Made by a program: the position numbers and the translations under genes. The notes below the pieces were generated by a model. It was not told the DNA's origin and ran no database searches. It saw nothing but the letters and a program-made list of their open reading frames with translations. Below are positions 19,733-28,873 of a DNA stretch of 32,921 nt, one piece after another; the first letter of the stretch is position 1; each line of letters begins with the position of its first letter. The DNA is taken from positions 1 to 32,921 of the forward strand of contig QKCD01000017.1 of NCBI GenBank assembly GCA_003245815.1, in the 5' to 3' direction. This DNA comes from Sulfuricurvum sp. Its GTDB lineage: Bacteria > Campylobacterota > Campylobacteria > Campylobacterales > Sulfurimonadaceae.

Positions 19733-20284
19733 ATGAAAACATTTATCTACCCCGAGATGATGGTGCATGTCCCTTTGTGTACCCACAAAGAGCCGCAGCA
19801 GGTGCTGATCGTCAGCGACGATGCCGCGGCGCTGGAACATGAAGTCGCCCGCCACCATGACATCGCGGCCAAAAGCGTGGCCGCTGCCGGCGTCCTTGAC
19901 GCCCTGCGCAGCGAAGCGGACCAGAGCGCCGACGTCATCCTGCTCGAAGGCACGACGGACGCGGCGGCGGTCGCCCACGCTAGCCGTATTCTCAAGGGGG
20001 ACGGTTTGATGGTGATGCAGCACCCTGCGCTCGACGACACCGACGCCAACACGGCGCTGATGCAGGTGCTCGGCAACTACTTCAAGATCATCATGCCCTA
20101 TCATGTCGGCAACGGAACGACCCTGCTGCTCGCTTCCAAGTCTTACCATCCGACGGCGGACCTGATCCTGCAGCGCGCGGACCTGCTGGAAGGGCAGCAG
20201 TACTACAACTGCGACATCCACCCGGCCGCCTTCGCGATGCCCAACTACGTCCGCAAAGCCTACCTCGGAATCATCAAGAACTGA
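19733..20284 (+). CDS. Spermidine synthase-like protein, apparently lacking the N-terminal domain
   Basis: C-terminal YYNCDIHPAAFAMPNYVRKAYLGIIKN and central Rossmann-like part resemble the epsilonproteobacterial SpeE found next to coaE; only 184 aa from ATG 19733. Confidence 0.6.
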   Translation: MKTFIYPEMMVHVPLCTHKEPQQVLIVSDDAAALEHEVARHHDIAAKSVAAAGVLDALRSEADQSADVILLEGTTDAAAVAHASRILKGDGLMVMQHPALDDTDANTALMQVLGNYFKIIMPYHVGNGTTLLLASKSYHPTADLILQRADLLEGQQYYNCDIHPAAFAMPNYVRKAYLGIIKN

Positions 20285-20407
20285 TGGCACCTATTGATTG
20301 GCATACGCCAAATGAGCAAAACAAGGGTACCGTTCGGCGCAGCCGATGTTTCTCTGAAAGCCCATTTGACTACGCTAACGCTGAGTTCACTTCAGCAGTG
20401 GGCTCGC

Positions 20408-20431
20408 GCCATTACGAGGTTTCGTAATGGC
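20408..20431 (+). promoter_or_regulatory. Hairpin covering the coaE start codon
   Basis: GCCATTACGA-GGTT-TCGTAATGGC perfect 10-bp stem; coaE ATG is 20427-20429. Confidence 0.6.
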
Positions 20432-21023
20432 TTTTAAATACGCGATCGCACTGACCGGGGGAATCGCGACGGGAAAGAGTACCGTCGCCTCCCTGCTGGG
20501 CCTTGGAGGCCTGCGCGTCATCGACGCCGATGCGATCGCCCATAAACTCCTTGACCAGCATACGGCGTGGGTTGAGACGACCTTCGGCGCCGAGTATGTG
20601 AAAAATGGCAGGGTCGACCGCGCGGCGCTGGGGAAGCTGGTCTTTGCCGATACGGGGGCCAAGACGGCCCTCGAAGCATTCCTGCACCCGAAGATCCGCG
20701 AGGCGATCGAGGCCGAGAGCGAACGGCAGGACCGCTTCGCCTTTCCCTACCTGATCGACATCCCCCTCTTTTTCGAGACCGGAGCCTACGATATCCGTGA
20801 CTGCGTCGTCGTCTACACCCCCAAGCAGCTCCAGCTTGAACGCTTTATGAAACGCAACGGCTTCTCCGAGGAGGAGTCGCTGCGCCGCATCGAATCGCAG
20901 ATGGATATCGAGGAGAAGAAGCGGCGCGCCACCTGGGTCATCGACAACAGCGGCAACCTCAAGCACCTCCAGAAGGAGTGCGAGCACTTCGTTGAGATGA
21001 TCAAGGCGAAGTACCACTACTAG
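20427..21023 (+). CDS. coaE: Dephospho-CoA kinase
   Basis: ALTGGIATGKSTVASLLGLGGLRVIDADAIAHKLL; LIDIPLFFE; 198 aa. Confidence 0.93.
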   Translation: MAFKYAIALTGGIATGKSTVASLLGLGGLRVIDADAIAHKLLDQHTAWVETTFGAEYVKNGRVDRAALGKLVFADTGAKTALEAFLHPKIREAIEAESERQDRFAFPYLIDIPLFFETGAYDIRDCVVVYTPKQLQLERFMKRNGFSEEESLRRIESQMDIEEKKRRATWVIDNSGNLKHLQKECEHFVEMIKAKYHY

Positions 21024-21094
21024 GAACCCCTGTTTTTTGGGGGTGGTTCCGATCTGCTGTATAATTGCACACAAACATTATCCAGGAAGCGCCC

Positions 21095-21847
21095 ATGATG
21101 CTCGCCAAATACAGTGCCAGCGGCAACGATTTCGTCCTCTTCCATACCTTTGTCAAAAAGCCGCGCAACGAGCTCGCACGGCTGCTATGCGACCGCCAGA
21201 ACGGGATCGGCGCCGACGGCCTGATCGTCCTCGTTCCCCACGGGGATTACGACTTCGAGTGGCAGTTCTACAACGCCGACGGCTCCGACGCGGAGATGTG
21301 CGGCAACGGCAGCCGCGCCTGCGCCCACTACGCGGCGTCGCGCGGCCTCGCTCCGGAGACGATGTCCTTCCTGACCATCGCCGGCGAGATCAAAGCCCGG
21401 GTGGAGGGGAACATGGTGCAAAGCGACCTCACCCCGCCCGTGATCAAGGCGCAGGGGATCGTCGAAGGGGGCAAAACCTGGTGGCTGATCGACACGGGGG
21501 TGCCGCACCTGGTCACCTTCGACGCGGATATCGGGGTATTCGACATCGCCGAAGCACGTGCGCTGCGCCACAAATACAACGCCAACGTCAATATCGCCCT
21601 GGTCCAGGAGGACGGCTCGCTGCGGGTCCGCACCTACGAGCGCGGCGTCGAGGACGAGACCCTCGCCTGCGGCACCGGGATGGCGGCCTGTTTCTATCGC
21701 GCCAACCGGGAGGGGATGGTCGGTAACCGCGCGGAAGTCTACCCCCGCAGCGGCGAGACCCTCTACCTCGGCCTCGATGGCGCGACGATCACCTTCAAAG
21801 GCGCGGTCAGGGAGATCTTCGAGACCTCCTGGGCGGGAGCGCTCTAG
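21095..21847 (+). CDS. dapF: Diaminopimelate epimerase
   Basis: KYSASGNDFVLF, MCGNGSRACAHYA, ERGVEDETLACGTGMAA; start ATG 21095. Confidence 0.95.
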   Translation: MMLAKYSASGNDFVLFHTFVKKPRNELARLLCDRQNGIGADGLIVLVPHGDYDFEWQFYNADGSDAEMCGNGSRACAHYAASRGLAPETMSFLTIAGEIKARVEGNMVQSDLTPPVIKAQGIVEGGKTWWLIDTGVPHLVTFDADIGVFDIAEARALRHKYNANVNIALVQEDGSLRVRTYERGVEDETLACGTGMAACFYRANREGMVGNRAEVYPRSGETLYLGLDGATITFKGAVREIFETSWAGAL

Positions 21848-21855
21848 GCCTTCCC

Positions 21856-22350
21856 ATGGCCGTGAAAGCGCTGCGCTTTGTCGCCGACTGCCACCTCGGC
21901 AGGACGGCGAAATACCTCCGGCTTCTCGGTTACGACACCCTCTATTTCAACCATATCGCCTATTTCAACCATATCGCCGATGATGACCTTATCGCACTGG
22001 CACAGGCCGAGGGACGTATCATCCTGACGCGGGACCGGGAGCTTTCGCAGCGTAGGGATGCCCCCTGCTACTTTCTCGAAAGCGTCGACACGGTGGCGCA
22101 GATGGAGGAGCTGATCGGACGTTTCGCGCTTGCCGCAAATGCCGCCGTGCTGACCCGCTGCTTGGTCTGCAATACTCCCCTGCAGCCGATCGACAAAGCG
22201 CAGGTGCGCGACCGCATCCCCCCGAAGATCGATCGCTTCTTCGACGCGTTTGACTACTGCCCGAGCTGCGACAGGGTCTACTGGCACGGGGACCACTACA
22301 AGCGGATGAAGCACTTTGCGGAACTGCTGCTGGGGAATGGAGCAAAATAG
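21856..22350 (+). CDS. Mut7-C RNase domain protein with zinc ribbon
   Basis: RFVADCHLGRTAKYLRLLGYDTLY…GRIILTRDREL…CLVCNTPL…YCPSCDRVYWHGDHYKRM. Carries an 18-bp tandem duplication. Confidence 0.88.
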   Translation: MAVKALRFVADCHLGRTAKYLRLLGYDTLYFNHIAYFNHIADDDLIALAQAEGRIILTRDRELSQRRDAPCYFLESVDTVAQMEELIGRFALAANAAVLTRCLVCNTPLQPIDKAQVRDRIPPKIDRFFDAFDYCPSCDRVYWHGDHYKRMKHFAELLLGNGAK

Positions 22351-22417
22351 ACGGGAATGATTGAGGGAGTATCTCTGCCTCGAAGAGGCAAGCTTTAGCG
22401 CCATAGCGGCAAGCGTA

Positions 22418-22442
22418 GCCATAGGAACTTGGTTCCTATGGC
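22418..22442. other. Perfect 11-bp-stem inverted repeat in convergent intergenic region
   Basis: GCCATAGGAAC-TTG-GTTCCTATGGC between the Mut7-C and prfA stops. Confidence 0.7.
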
Positions 22443-22459
22443 GTTCTAACAAATGTGGC

Positions 22460-23527
22460 TTAGAACCCCGCCGCCTCGATGCTTTTCGCCTGGGCGTCGG
22501 CGATGAGCATGTCGATGATCTCGTCGAAGGTGCCGGCGGTCATGATCTCGCTGAGCCGATAGAGGGTCAGGTTGATCCGGTGGTCGGAGATCCGGTTCTG
22601 GGGGTAGTTGTAGGTCCGGATGCGTCCGCTGCGGTCGCCGGTGCCGACCTGCTGGCTGCGCGCCGCCCCCTCCTTGGCCATCTGCTCCTGCATCTGCATA
22701 TCGTAGAGGCGGGCCGCGAGGACCTTCATCGCCTTTTCCTTGTTCTTATGCTGGGACTTCTGGTCCTGGTTGGTGACGACGATGCCCGAAGGCAGGTGGG
22801 TGATCCGTACGGCCGAGTCGGTCGTGTTGACGGACTGGCCGCCGCATCCCGAAGAGCGCATGACGTCGATTTTCAGGTCGTTGGGGTCGATCTTGACCTC
22901 GACCTCTTCGACCTCGGGCATAATCGCCACGGTGATCGCGGAGGTATGGACCCGCCCCTGGGACTCCGTCGCCGGGACGCGCTGGACACGGTGGGTACCG
23001 CCTTCGTATTTCATACGGCTGTAGACCTTGTCACCCTTGATGAGGGCGATGATCTCCTTGTAGCCGCCTGCTTCGGAGGGGCTGGAACTCATGATCTCGA
23101 TCTTCCAGCCGCGCACCTCCGCATAACGGGTGTAGGCGCCGAAAAGGTCGCCTACGAATATCGCCGCTTCGTCGCCGCCGGTACCGGCCCGCATCTCGAT
23201 GATGGTGTTGCGGTCGTCGTTGGGATCCTTTGGCACCATCAGAACCTTGATCTCCTCCTCGAGGGGTTCGACCTGGGGTTCAAGCTCCTTGAGCTCCTCC
23301 TTGGCCAGTTCACCCAGTTCCGGGTCGTAGATCATGGCCTTGTTCTCTTCGATGTCGGCCAATAGCTTTTTGTACGCCGTGGCTTTTTCGTAGATGGGGA
23401 GGAGGGAGGACTGTTCTTTCGAGAGCTCCGTCATCTTTTTGATGTTGGAGGCGATGTCGGGGGAACTGAGCAGATTGCTCAGCTCGTTGTAGCGCGCGAT
23501 AAAGGGGGTCAGTTTATCGGCAAGCAT
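22460..23527 (-). CDS. prfA: Peptide chain release factor 1
   Basis: [46 protein letters not shown] (GGQ). Confidence 0.97.
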   Translation of the reverse strand: MLADKLTPFIARYNELSNLLSSPDIASNIKKMTELSKEQSSLLPIYEKATAYKKLLADIEENKAMIYDPELGELAKEELKELEPQVEPLEEEIKVLMVPKDPNDDRNTIIEMRAGTGGDEAAIFVGDLFGAYTRYAEVRGWKIEIMSSSPSEAGGYKEIIALIKGDKVYSRMKYEGGTHRVQRVPATESQGRVHTSAITVAIMPEVEEVEVKIDPNDLKIDVMRSSGCGGQSVNTTDSAVRITHLPSGIVVTNQDQKSQHKNKEKAMKVLAARLYDMQMQEQMAKEGAARSQQVGTGDRSGRIRTYNYPQNRISDHRINLTLYRLSEIMTAGTFDEIIDMLIADAQAKSIEAAGF

Positions 23528-23546
23528 AGAGAGTGGTCTCTATATC

Positions 23547-23807
23547 TTAGAGTGCGTTGACAGCTTGGTGCAGACGGCTGACTTTGCGTGCAGCGGTCTC
23601 TTTCTTCAAGATACCCTTGCTTACGAATTTGTGGAGCTGCTGGTTTGCTGTTTTCAGCGCTGCAGACGCTTCCTCTTTGTTACCCGCATCGATTGCCGTG
23701 CGGACTGCCTTCACGATGTTTTTCAGACGTGTGCGGTAGAAACGGTTGCGTTCAGTGCGCTTCTCAGTCTGGCGGATACGTTTGATTGATGACTTGTGGT
23801 TTGCCAT
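23547..23807 (-). CDS. rpsT: 30S ribosomal protein S20
   Basis: [30 protein letters not shown]…[21 protein letters not shown]. Confidence 0.97.
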   Translation of the reverse strand: MANHKSSIKRIRQTEKRTERNRFYRTRLKNIVKAVRTAIDAGNKEEASAALKTANQQLHKFVSKGILKKETAARKVSRLHQAVNAL

Positions 23808-23930
23808 ACGCATTTATCCTTGTCAAATTTTTTTTAGGGTAGAATACTACCTTAAAGATTCTTAAAATTAAGTTACGTTTTATACGCTCCCCGATGAAAT
23901 ATCGGACAAAATGGCACCAAAGAGAGGGAA

Positions 23931-25271
23931 ATGAAACTATTTGGAACAGACGGGGTCCGCGGGGAAGCGGGCTCATTTTTGAACGCCGAACTGGCGATGA
24001 AGGTCGCTATGGCGGCGGGCGTCTACTTCAAAAAGAGCGCCCGCACGAAGAAGATTCTTGTCGGCAAGGATACCCGCCGCAGCGGCTACATGATTGAAAA
24101 CGCGATTGTCAGCGGTTTGACGGCTGTCGGTTACGATGTGATCCAGATCGGACCGATGCCGACCCCGGCGATCGCCTTTCTGACGGAGAACATGCGCTGC
24201 GACGCGGGGATCATGATCTCCGCGAGCCACAACCCCTACGGCGACAACGGGATCAAGTTCTTCGACGCCCAGGGGAACAAACTCTCCGAAGAGGTGGAAG
24301 CAAAGATTGAGGCGATCCTCAAGGCCGATAGCAAGATCGGGGAGCATTCCGTTACGGGCAAGGCGATCGGCCAGGCGAAGCGGATCGACGACGTGATCGG
24401 CCGCTATATCGTCCAGCTGAAGAATTCCTTCCCGACGGAGCTGACCCTGCAGGGGCTGCGCATCGTCCTCGACACGGCCAACGGCGCCGGCTACAAGGTG
24501 GGACCGACGGTGCTCGAGGAGCTGGGCGCGGAGGTCATCGTCCTGCACGATGAGCCCGACGGCTTCAATATCAACGAGGGGTGCGGGGCGCTTCATACGA
24601 AGGACCTGCAGGCCGCGGTGAAGAAGTACCGCGCCGATCTAGGGATTGCCCTCGACGGCGACGCGGACCGTGTTGTCATCGTGGACGAGAAGGGGGAGGT
24701 TGTCGACGGCGACCAGCTCCTGGGTGCGATGGGGCTCTACCTGCAGCGTACCGGCCAGCTCAAAGGCGGCGGCATCGTCGCGACGGTGATGAGCAACCAG
24801 GGGCTCGAAGACGCGATGGCGCAGCACGGCCTGACGCTCCATCGCTCCAACGTCGGCGACAAGTATGTCCTGGAGATCATGAACCGCGAGGGGATCAACT
24901 TCGGCGGGGAGCAGAGCGGTCACGTCATTCTGCGCGACTTCGCCAAGACCGGTGACGGTCTGGTGAGCGCCCTGCAGGCGCTGGCGCTGATCATCACCTC
25001 GAAGGAGCCGGCGAGCAAGGCACTGCGCCCCTTCGAGCTCTATCCCCAGAAGCTCGTCAATATCCGCGTCGACGAGAAAAAGCCGCTGGAGACGATCGCG
25101 GGGCTCTCTGAACGACTGCAGGAGCTCGACGCGGCGCATATCCGCCACCTGATCCGCTACTCCGGTACGGAGAACAAGCTGCGCATCCTTCTCGAGGGCA
25201 AGGATGCCAAAGCGATGGAAGCGGCGATGGAGACGCTGGTCGCCTTCTTTAAGAAAGCGCTCAATGGGTAG
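23931..25271 (+). CDS. glmM: Phosphoglucosamine mutase
   Basis: [63 protein letters not shown]. Confidence 0.97.
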   Translation: MKLFGTDGVRGEAGSFLNAELAMKVAMAAGVYFKKSARTKKILVGKDTRRSGYMIENAIVSGLTAVGYDVIQIGPMPTPAIAFLTENMRCDAGIMISASHNPYGDNGIKFFDAQGNKLSEEVEAKIEAILKADSKIGEHSVTGKAIGQAKRIDDVIGRYIVQLKNSFPTELTLQGLRIVLDTANGAGYKVGPTVLEELGAEVIVLHDEPDGFNINEGCGALHTKDLQAAVKKYRADLGIALDGDADRVVIVDEKGEVVDGDQLLGAMGLYLQRTGQLKGGGIVATVMSNQGLEDAMAQHGLTLHRSNVGDKYVLEIMNREGINFGGEQSGHVILRDFAKTGDGLVSALQALALIITSKEPASKALRPFELYPQKLVNIRVDEKKPLETIAGLSERLQELDAAHIRHLIRYSGTENKLRILLEGKDAKAMEAAMETLVAFFKKALNG

Positions 25272-25716
25272 GTTTTATCTTGTTCTGTTTCTGGCGCTGC
25301 TGGGGACCTTTATCGTCGACCAGAACATCAAGGCGCTCTTTCTGGAAGGGTTCCGTTTCTATACGGAATGCATCGACCTGATCCTTGTCTTCAACAAGGG
25401 GGTCGCTTTTTCCATGTTCGCATTCCTGGAGGAGTGGCTCAAGTGGCTGCAGCTGCTGCTGATCGGGGGAATCCTCGTCTTTTTCCTTCGGCAGCGCAGT
25501 CTCTGTTACGCCGTTCCGGCAGGTTTCCTGGTCGGTGCGGGGCTCTCCAACGTCTACGACCGCTTCATCCACGGCGGTGTGGTCGACTACGTCTACTGGC
25601 ACTGCGGGTTCGATTTTGCGGTTTTCAACTTTGCCGACGTGATGATCGACGTGGCTGTCGTCTGGATGCTGTTGCTCAATTTCAGGCCGCGGTGGTGTAC
25701 GAAAACGGAAGAGTAA
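25264..25716 (+). CDS. lspA: Lipoprotein signal peptidase
   Basis: [54 protein letters not shown]; overlaps glmM 3' end. Confidence 0.93.
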   Translation: MGRFYLVLFLALLGTFIVDQNIKALFLEGFRFYTECIDLILVFNKGVAFSMFAFLEEWLKWLQLLLIGGILVFFLRQRSLCYAVPAGFLVGAGLSNVYDRFIHGGVVDYVYWHCGFDFAVFNFADVMIDVAVVWMLLLNFRPRWCTKTEE

Positions 25717-25720
25717 GGGG

Positions 25721-25745
25721 GCACAAACGCATTTTTGTGCATTTT
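25721..25745 (+). terminator. Possible weak terminator hairpin after lspA
   Basis: GCACAAA-CGCATT-TTTGTGC followed by ATTTTG. Confidence 0.4.
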
Positions 25746-25814
25746 GTCCCGAATGCCCTTAAATTCAGGAAGATTTAATATTTAGATTGTTATCATTTCG
25801 TCCCTTCAGCAAAT

Positions 25815-25889
25815 GGTCGCGTAACTCAGTGGTAGAGTGCCACCTTGACATGGTGGTGGTCACTGGTTCGAATCCAGTCGTGACCACCA
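25815..25889 (+). tRNA. tRNA-Val (anticodon GAC)
   Basis: GGTCGCG…GGTAGAGTG…CCACC-TTGACAT-GGTGG…GGTTCGAATCC…CGTGACC-A-CCA; acceptor, anticodon and T arms pair; CCA encoded. Confidence 0.95.
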
Positions 25890-26009
25890 TTTGCATCTGA
25901 AAATCACCCTCAATATTTAACTTTCCCCATAGTATTTTTCTGGTAAAATCCAAAACTTTAAATTGAAGCACGATACGCTAAATAGAATGCTATATAGGAT
26001 TTTATATAT

Positions 26010-27818
26010 ATGGATCAAATCGCCATTAAGCACAATGATGAAATCATGGACCTCCAGACCGCCGCGGTACGCGGTTTTGAAGGGAACGCCATTGTACTCG
26101 ACAACTCCGCCGACGCCCTGGAGGTGATTCGCCACTCTACGGCCCACCTGATGGCCCAGGCGATCAAGAACCTCTACCCCAGCGCGAAGTTTTTCGTCGG
26201 CCCGGTGGTGAAAGAGGGCTTCTACTACGACTTTAAAGTGGAAGAGGAGATCGGCGAGGGGGACCTCAAAAGCATCGAGAAAGAGATGCTGAACCTCTCC
26301 AAGAAGAAGCAGGAGATCGAACGCTACGAGATCAGCATGGATGAGGCGAAGGCGAAGTTCGCCGGCGACCATCTGAAACTGGCGGTCATGGAGCGGATTC
26401 CCAGTGAGACCGTCTCCATCTACAAACAGGGGGACTTCGAAGACCTCTGCCGCGGACCGCACGTCCCCAACACGAAATTCCTGCGTTTTTTCAAGCTGAC
26501 GAAGATCGCCGGCGCCTACCTCGGCGGCGACAGCAAGAACGAGATGCTCACCCGCATCTACGGCATCGCCTTCGCGGACAAGGAGTCCCTGAAAGCCCAC
26601 CTCGACATGATTGCCGAGGCGGAGAAGCGCGACCACCGCAAGATCGGCGCGGAGATGCGGCTCTTCACCTTCCGCGAGGAGGTCGGTGCCGGCTTCCCGA
26701 TCTGGCTTCCGGCCGGGTCCCGCATGCGTTCACGCCTGGAGGGGCTGCTCTTCAAAGCCCACCGCAAGCGCGGCTACGAGCCGGTACGCGGTCCCGAGAT
26801 GCTGCGCTCCGACCTCTGGAAGGTGAGCGGCCACTACCAGAACTACGGCGAGAACATGTACTTCACGAACATCGACGAGCTGGAGTTCGGTGTCAAACCG
26901 ATGAACTGCGTCGGCCACATCAAGGTGTACGAGCACGACCTGCGCTCCTACCGCGACCTGCCGTTGAAGTACTTTGAATACGGCGTCGTTCACCGCCACG
27001 AGATGACGGGGGCGCTGCACGGCCTCTTCCGCGTCCGTGAGTTCACCCAGGACGATGCGCACATCTTCTGTACGGCGGACCAGATCGAGGAACAGATCAT
27101 CGAGATCGTCGATTTTATCGATAAGATTATGACGACGTTCGGTTTCGACTACCAGATGATGATCTCCACCAAACCGGAGAAGGCGGTCGGTTCCGACGCT
27201 ATCTGGGAGACGGCGACCAACGCTCTGAAGACGGCGATGGACCGCAACAATCTCGCCTACGGCATTGACGAGGGCGGCGGGGCCTTCTACGGTCCGAAGA
27301 TCGACATCAAAATTACCGACGCTATCGGCCGTGAGTGGCAGTGCGGAACGGTGCAGCTCGACTTCAACCTGCCGGAGCGTTTCACCCTGGAGTACAGCGG
27401 TGCGGAGAACGACAAAATCCAGCCGGTCATGATCCACCGGGCGATTTTAGGTTCATTTGAGCGATTTATTGGTATATTGACGGAGCATTACGCGGGCGAA
27501 TTCCCCATGTTCATCGCGCCGACGCAGGTCGCTATCATCCCGATCGCCGAGTCGCACAACGCCTACGCCAAGGAGTTGGCGGACAAACTGATGGACATCG
27601 GGGCCGACAGCGAGATCTATAATAAAAACGAAAGTCTCAACAAACGGATCCGCACCGCGGAAAAAGGGCGTGTGCCGATGATCGTTGTGCTCGGTGACGA
27701 AGAGGTGGAGAACCGGTCGGTGGCGATCCGTGACCGCCGCAGCCGTGAACAGTACAACCACACCGAGAACGAGTTTCTGGCACTGATCCAAACAAAACTA
27801 AATGAGGTACATTTTTGA
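26010..27818 (+). CDS. thrS: Threonyl-tRNA synthetase
   Basis: [66 protein letters not shown]; anticodon-binding domain. Confidence 0.97.
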   Translation: MDQIAIKHNDEIMDLQTAAVRGFEGNAIVLDNSADALEVIRHSTAHLMAQAIKNLYPSAKFFVGPVVKEGFYYDFKVEEEIGEGDLKSIEKEMLNLSKKKQEIERYEISMDEAKAKFAGDHLKLAVMERIPSETVSIYKQGDFEDLCRGPHVPNTKFLRFFKLTKIAGAYLGGDSKNEMLTRIYGIAFADKESLKAHLDMIAEAEKRDHRKIGAEMRLFTFREEVGAGFPIWLPAGSRMRSRLEGLLFKAHRKRGYEPVRGPEMLRSDLWKVSGHYQNYGENMYFTNIDELEFGVKPMNCVGHIKVYEHDLRSYRDLPLKYFEYGVVHRHEMTGALHGLFRVREFTQDDAHIFCTADQIEEQIIEIVDFIDKIMTTFGFDYQMMISTKPEKAVGSDAIWETATNALKTAMDRNNLAYGIDEGGGAFYGPKIDIKITDAIGREWQCGTVQLDFNLPERFTLEYSGAENDKIQPVMIHRAILGSFERFIGILTEHYAGEFPMFIAPTQVAIIPIAESHNAYAKELADKLMDIGADSEIYNKNESLNKRIRTAEKGRVPMIVVLGDEEVENRSVAIRDRRSREQYNHTENEFLALIQTKLNEVHF

Positions 27819-28342
27819 ATAAAAAGAAAGATCGCGTCATCATGAACGATGACATCAGAGTCCCCGAGGTCCGCTGTGTCGTAGATGGCGGCGAAGCACT
27901 AGGCGTAGTTCCGACCGATGTCGCGATGGACAAAGCCAACGAACTGGGACTCGATCTCGTCCTGATCTCCCCGACGGCCAAACCGCCGGTCGCGAAGATC
28001 ATGGACTACGGTAAATTCAAGTACCAAGAAGAGAAGAAGAAGAAAGAGGCCCGCAAGAAGCAGGTCCGCATCGAGGTGAAGGAGATCAAGCTCTCCGTCA
28101 AGATCGCCGACAACGACATCAACTACAAGGTCAAGCACGCGCGCGAATTCCTCGAAGAGGGCAAGCACGTCAAGTTCCGCGTCTTCCTGCGCGGCCGCGA
28201 GATGGCGCATCCCGAGGCGGCCAAAGATGTTCTGCTGAAGGTCTGGCCGATGGTCGAGGATCTGGGGGTGATGGACAAAGAGCCCCGTCTCGAGGGACGC
28301 TACTACAACATGCTCGTCCTGCCGCAGGACAAAAAGAAATAA
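27815..28342 (+). CDS. infC: Translation initiation factor IF-3
   Basis: [69 protein letters not shown] start overlapping the thrS stop (alternative ATG 27842). Confidence 0.95.
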   Translation: MNKKKDRVIMNDDIRVPEVRCVVDGGEALGVVPTDVAMDKANELGLDLVLISPTAKPPVAKIMDYGKFKYQEEKKKKEARKKQVRIEVKEIKLSVKIADNDINYKVKHAREFLEEGKHVKFRVFLRGREMAHPEAAKDVLLKVWPMVEDLGVMDKEPRLEGRYYNMLVLPQDKKK

Positions 28343-28577
28343 GCCTCGCATAGCTTCCGTTGCCTCCGACCGGGGACAACGGTCGCCGCTTCCACCTCCA
28401 CTACTTTTCCCATTCATTGGATCTCTCAAAAGAGCGCAGCTATCACAGCAGCGTGTGTTGCAGTAACTGTGTGTCAGGTCGTTTCCGACGGCGTTTAAAC
28501 AGATGTTTATTCGATATGAAAACAGTATATTGTTAGCTGAGAGGGATTGACGGTTTGAAGTGTGTGTCGGGTAGGAA

Positions 28578-28680
28578 CTCCCCTCCAGATACCTGCGGCA
28601 CATAACCAAGCGGGGTGGGCTGCTATGTTCCCATCCTGACCCAGTATCCCGCAAGACCATTGCACAGGTCTAAAGGGGAG
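28578..28680 (-). ncRNA. ffs: Small signal recognition particle (4.5S) RNA
   Basis: Reverse strand CTCCCCTTTAGACCTG…GGGTCAGGATGGGAACATAGCAGCCC…CAGGTATCTGGAGGGGAG: conserved apical SRP core (GGUCAGG…GGAA…AGCAGCC) and complementary ends. Confidence 0.88.
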
Positions 28681-28724
28681 CGCTCAAAGCATCGCGGCGA
28701 TGCTCTCAGCGCTGAGAGGGTGGA

Positions 28725-28730
28725 AGTATA
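28725..28730 (-). promoter_or_regulatory. Candidate -10 element for ffs
   Basis: Reverse strand TATACT about 45 nt upstream of the conserved ffs 5' end. Confidence 0.4.
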
Positions 28731-28805
28731 GCGAAAAACAGGCGGGATTTCAATGGATGCGAAGGCGGTACCGGATTTGCTTGATGCGCTGCACGGAGAT
28801 CGGGC

Positions 28806-28833
28806 TAAACTTCGGCGCTTTTTGACCGATATA
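28806..28833 (+). promoter_or_regulatory. Sigma-28 (FliA) promoter upstream of fliD
   Basis: TAAACTTC-N11-ACCGATAT compared with consensus TAAAGTTT-N11-GCCGATAA; exact spacing; about 40 nt before fliD ATG. Confidence 0.8.
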
Positions 28834-28873
28834 CTCTTAACGAACAGCTACACCAGTATAAAAAGGATCCAAG

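Noticed and set aside
27899-28660. 253-aa minus-strand ORF across infC and ffs
   Set aside because: Crosses the SRP RNA gene and lies antisense to infC; spurious.
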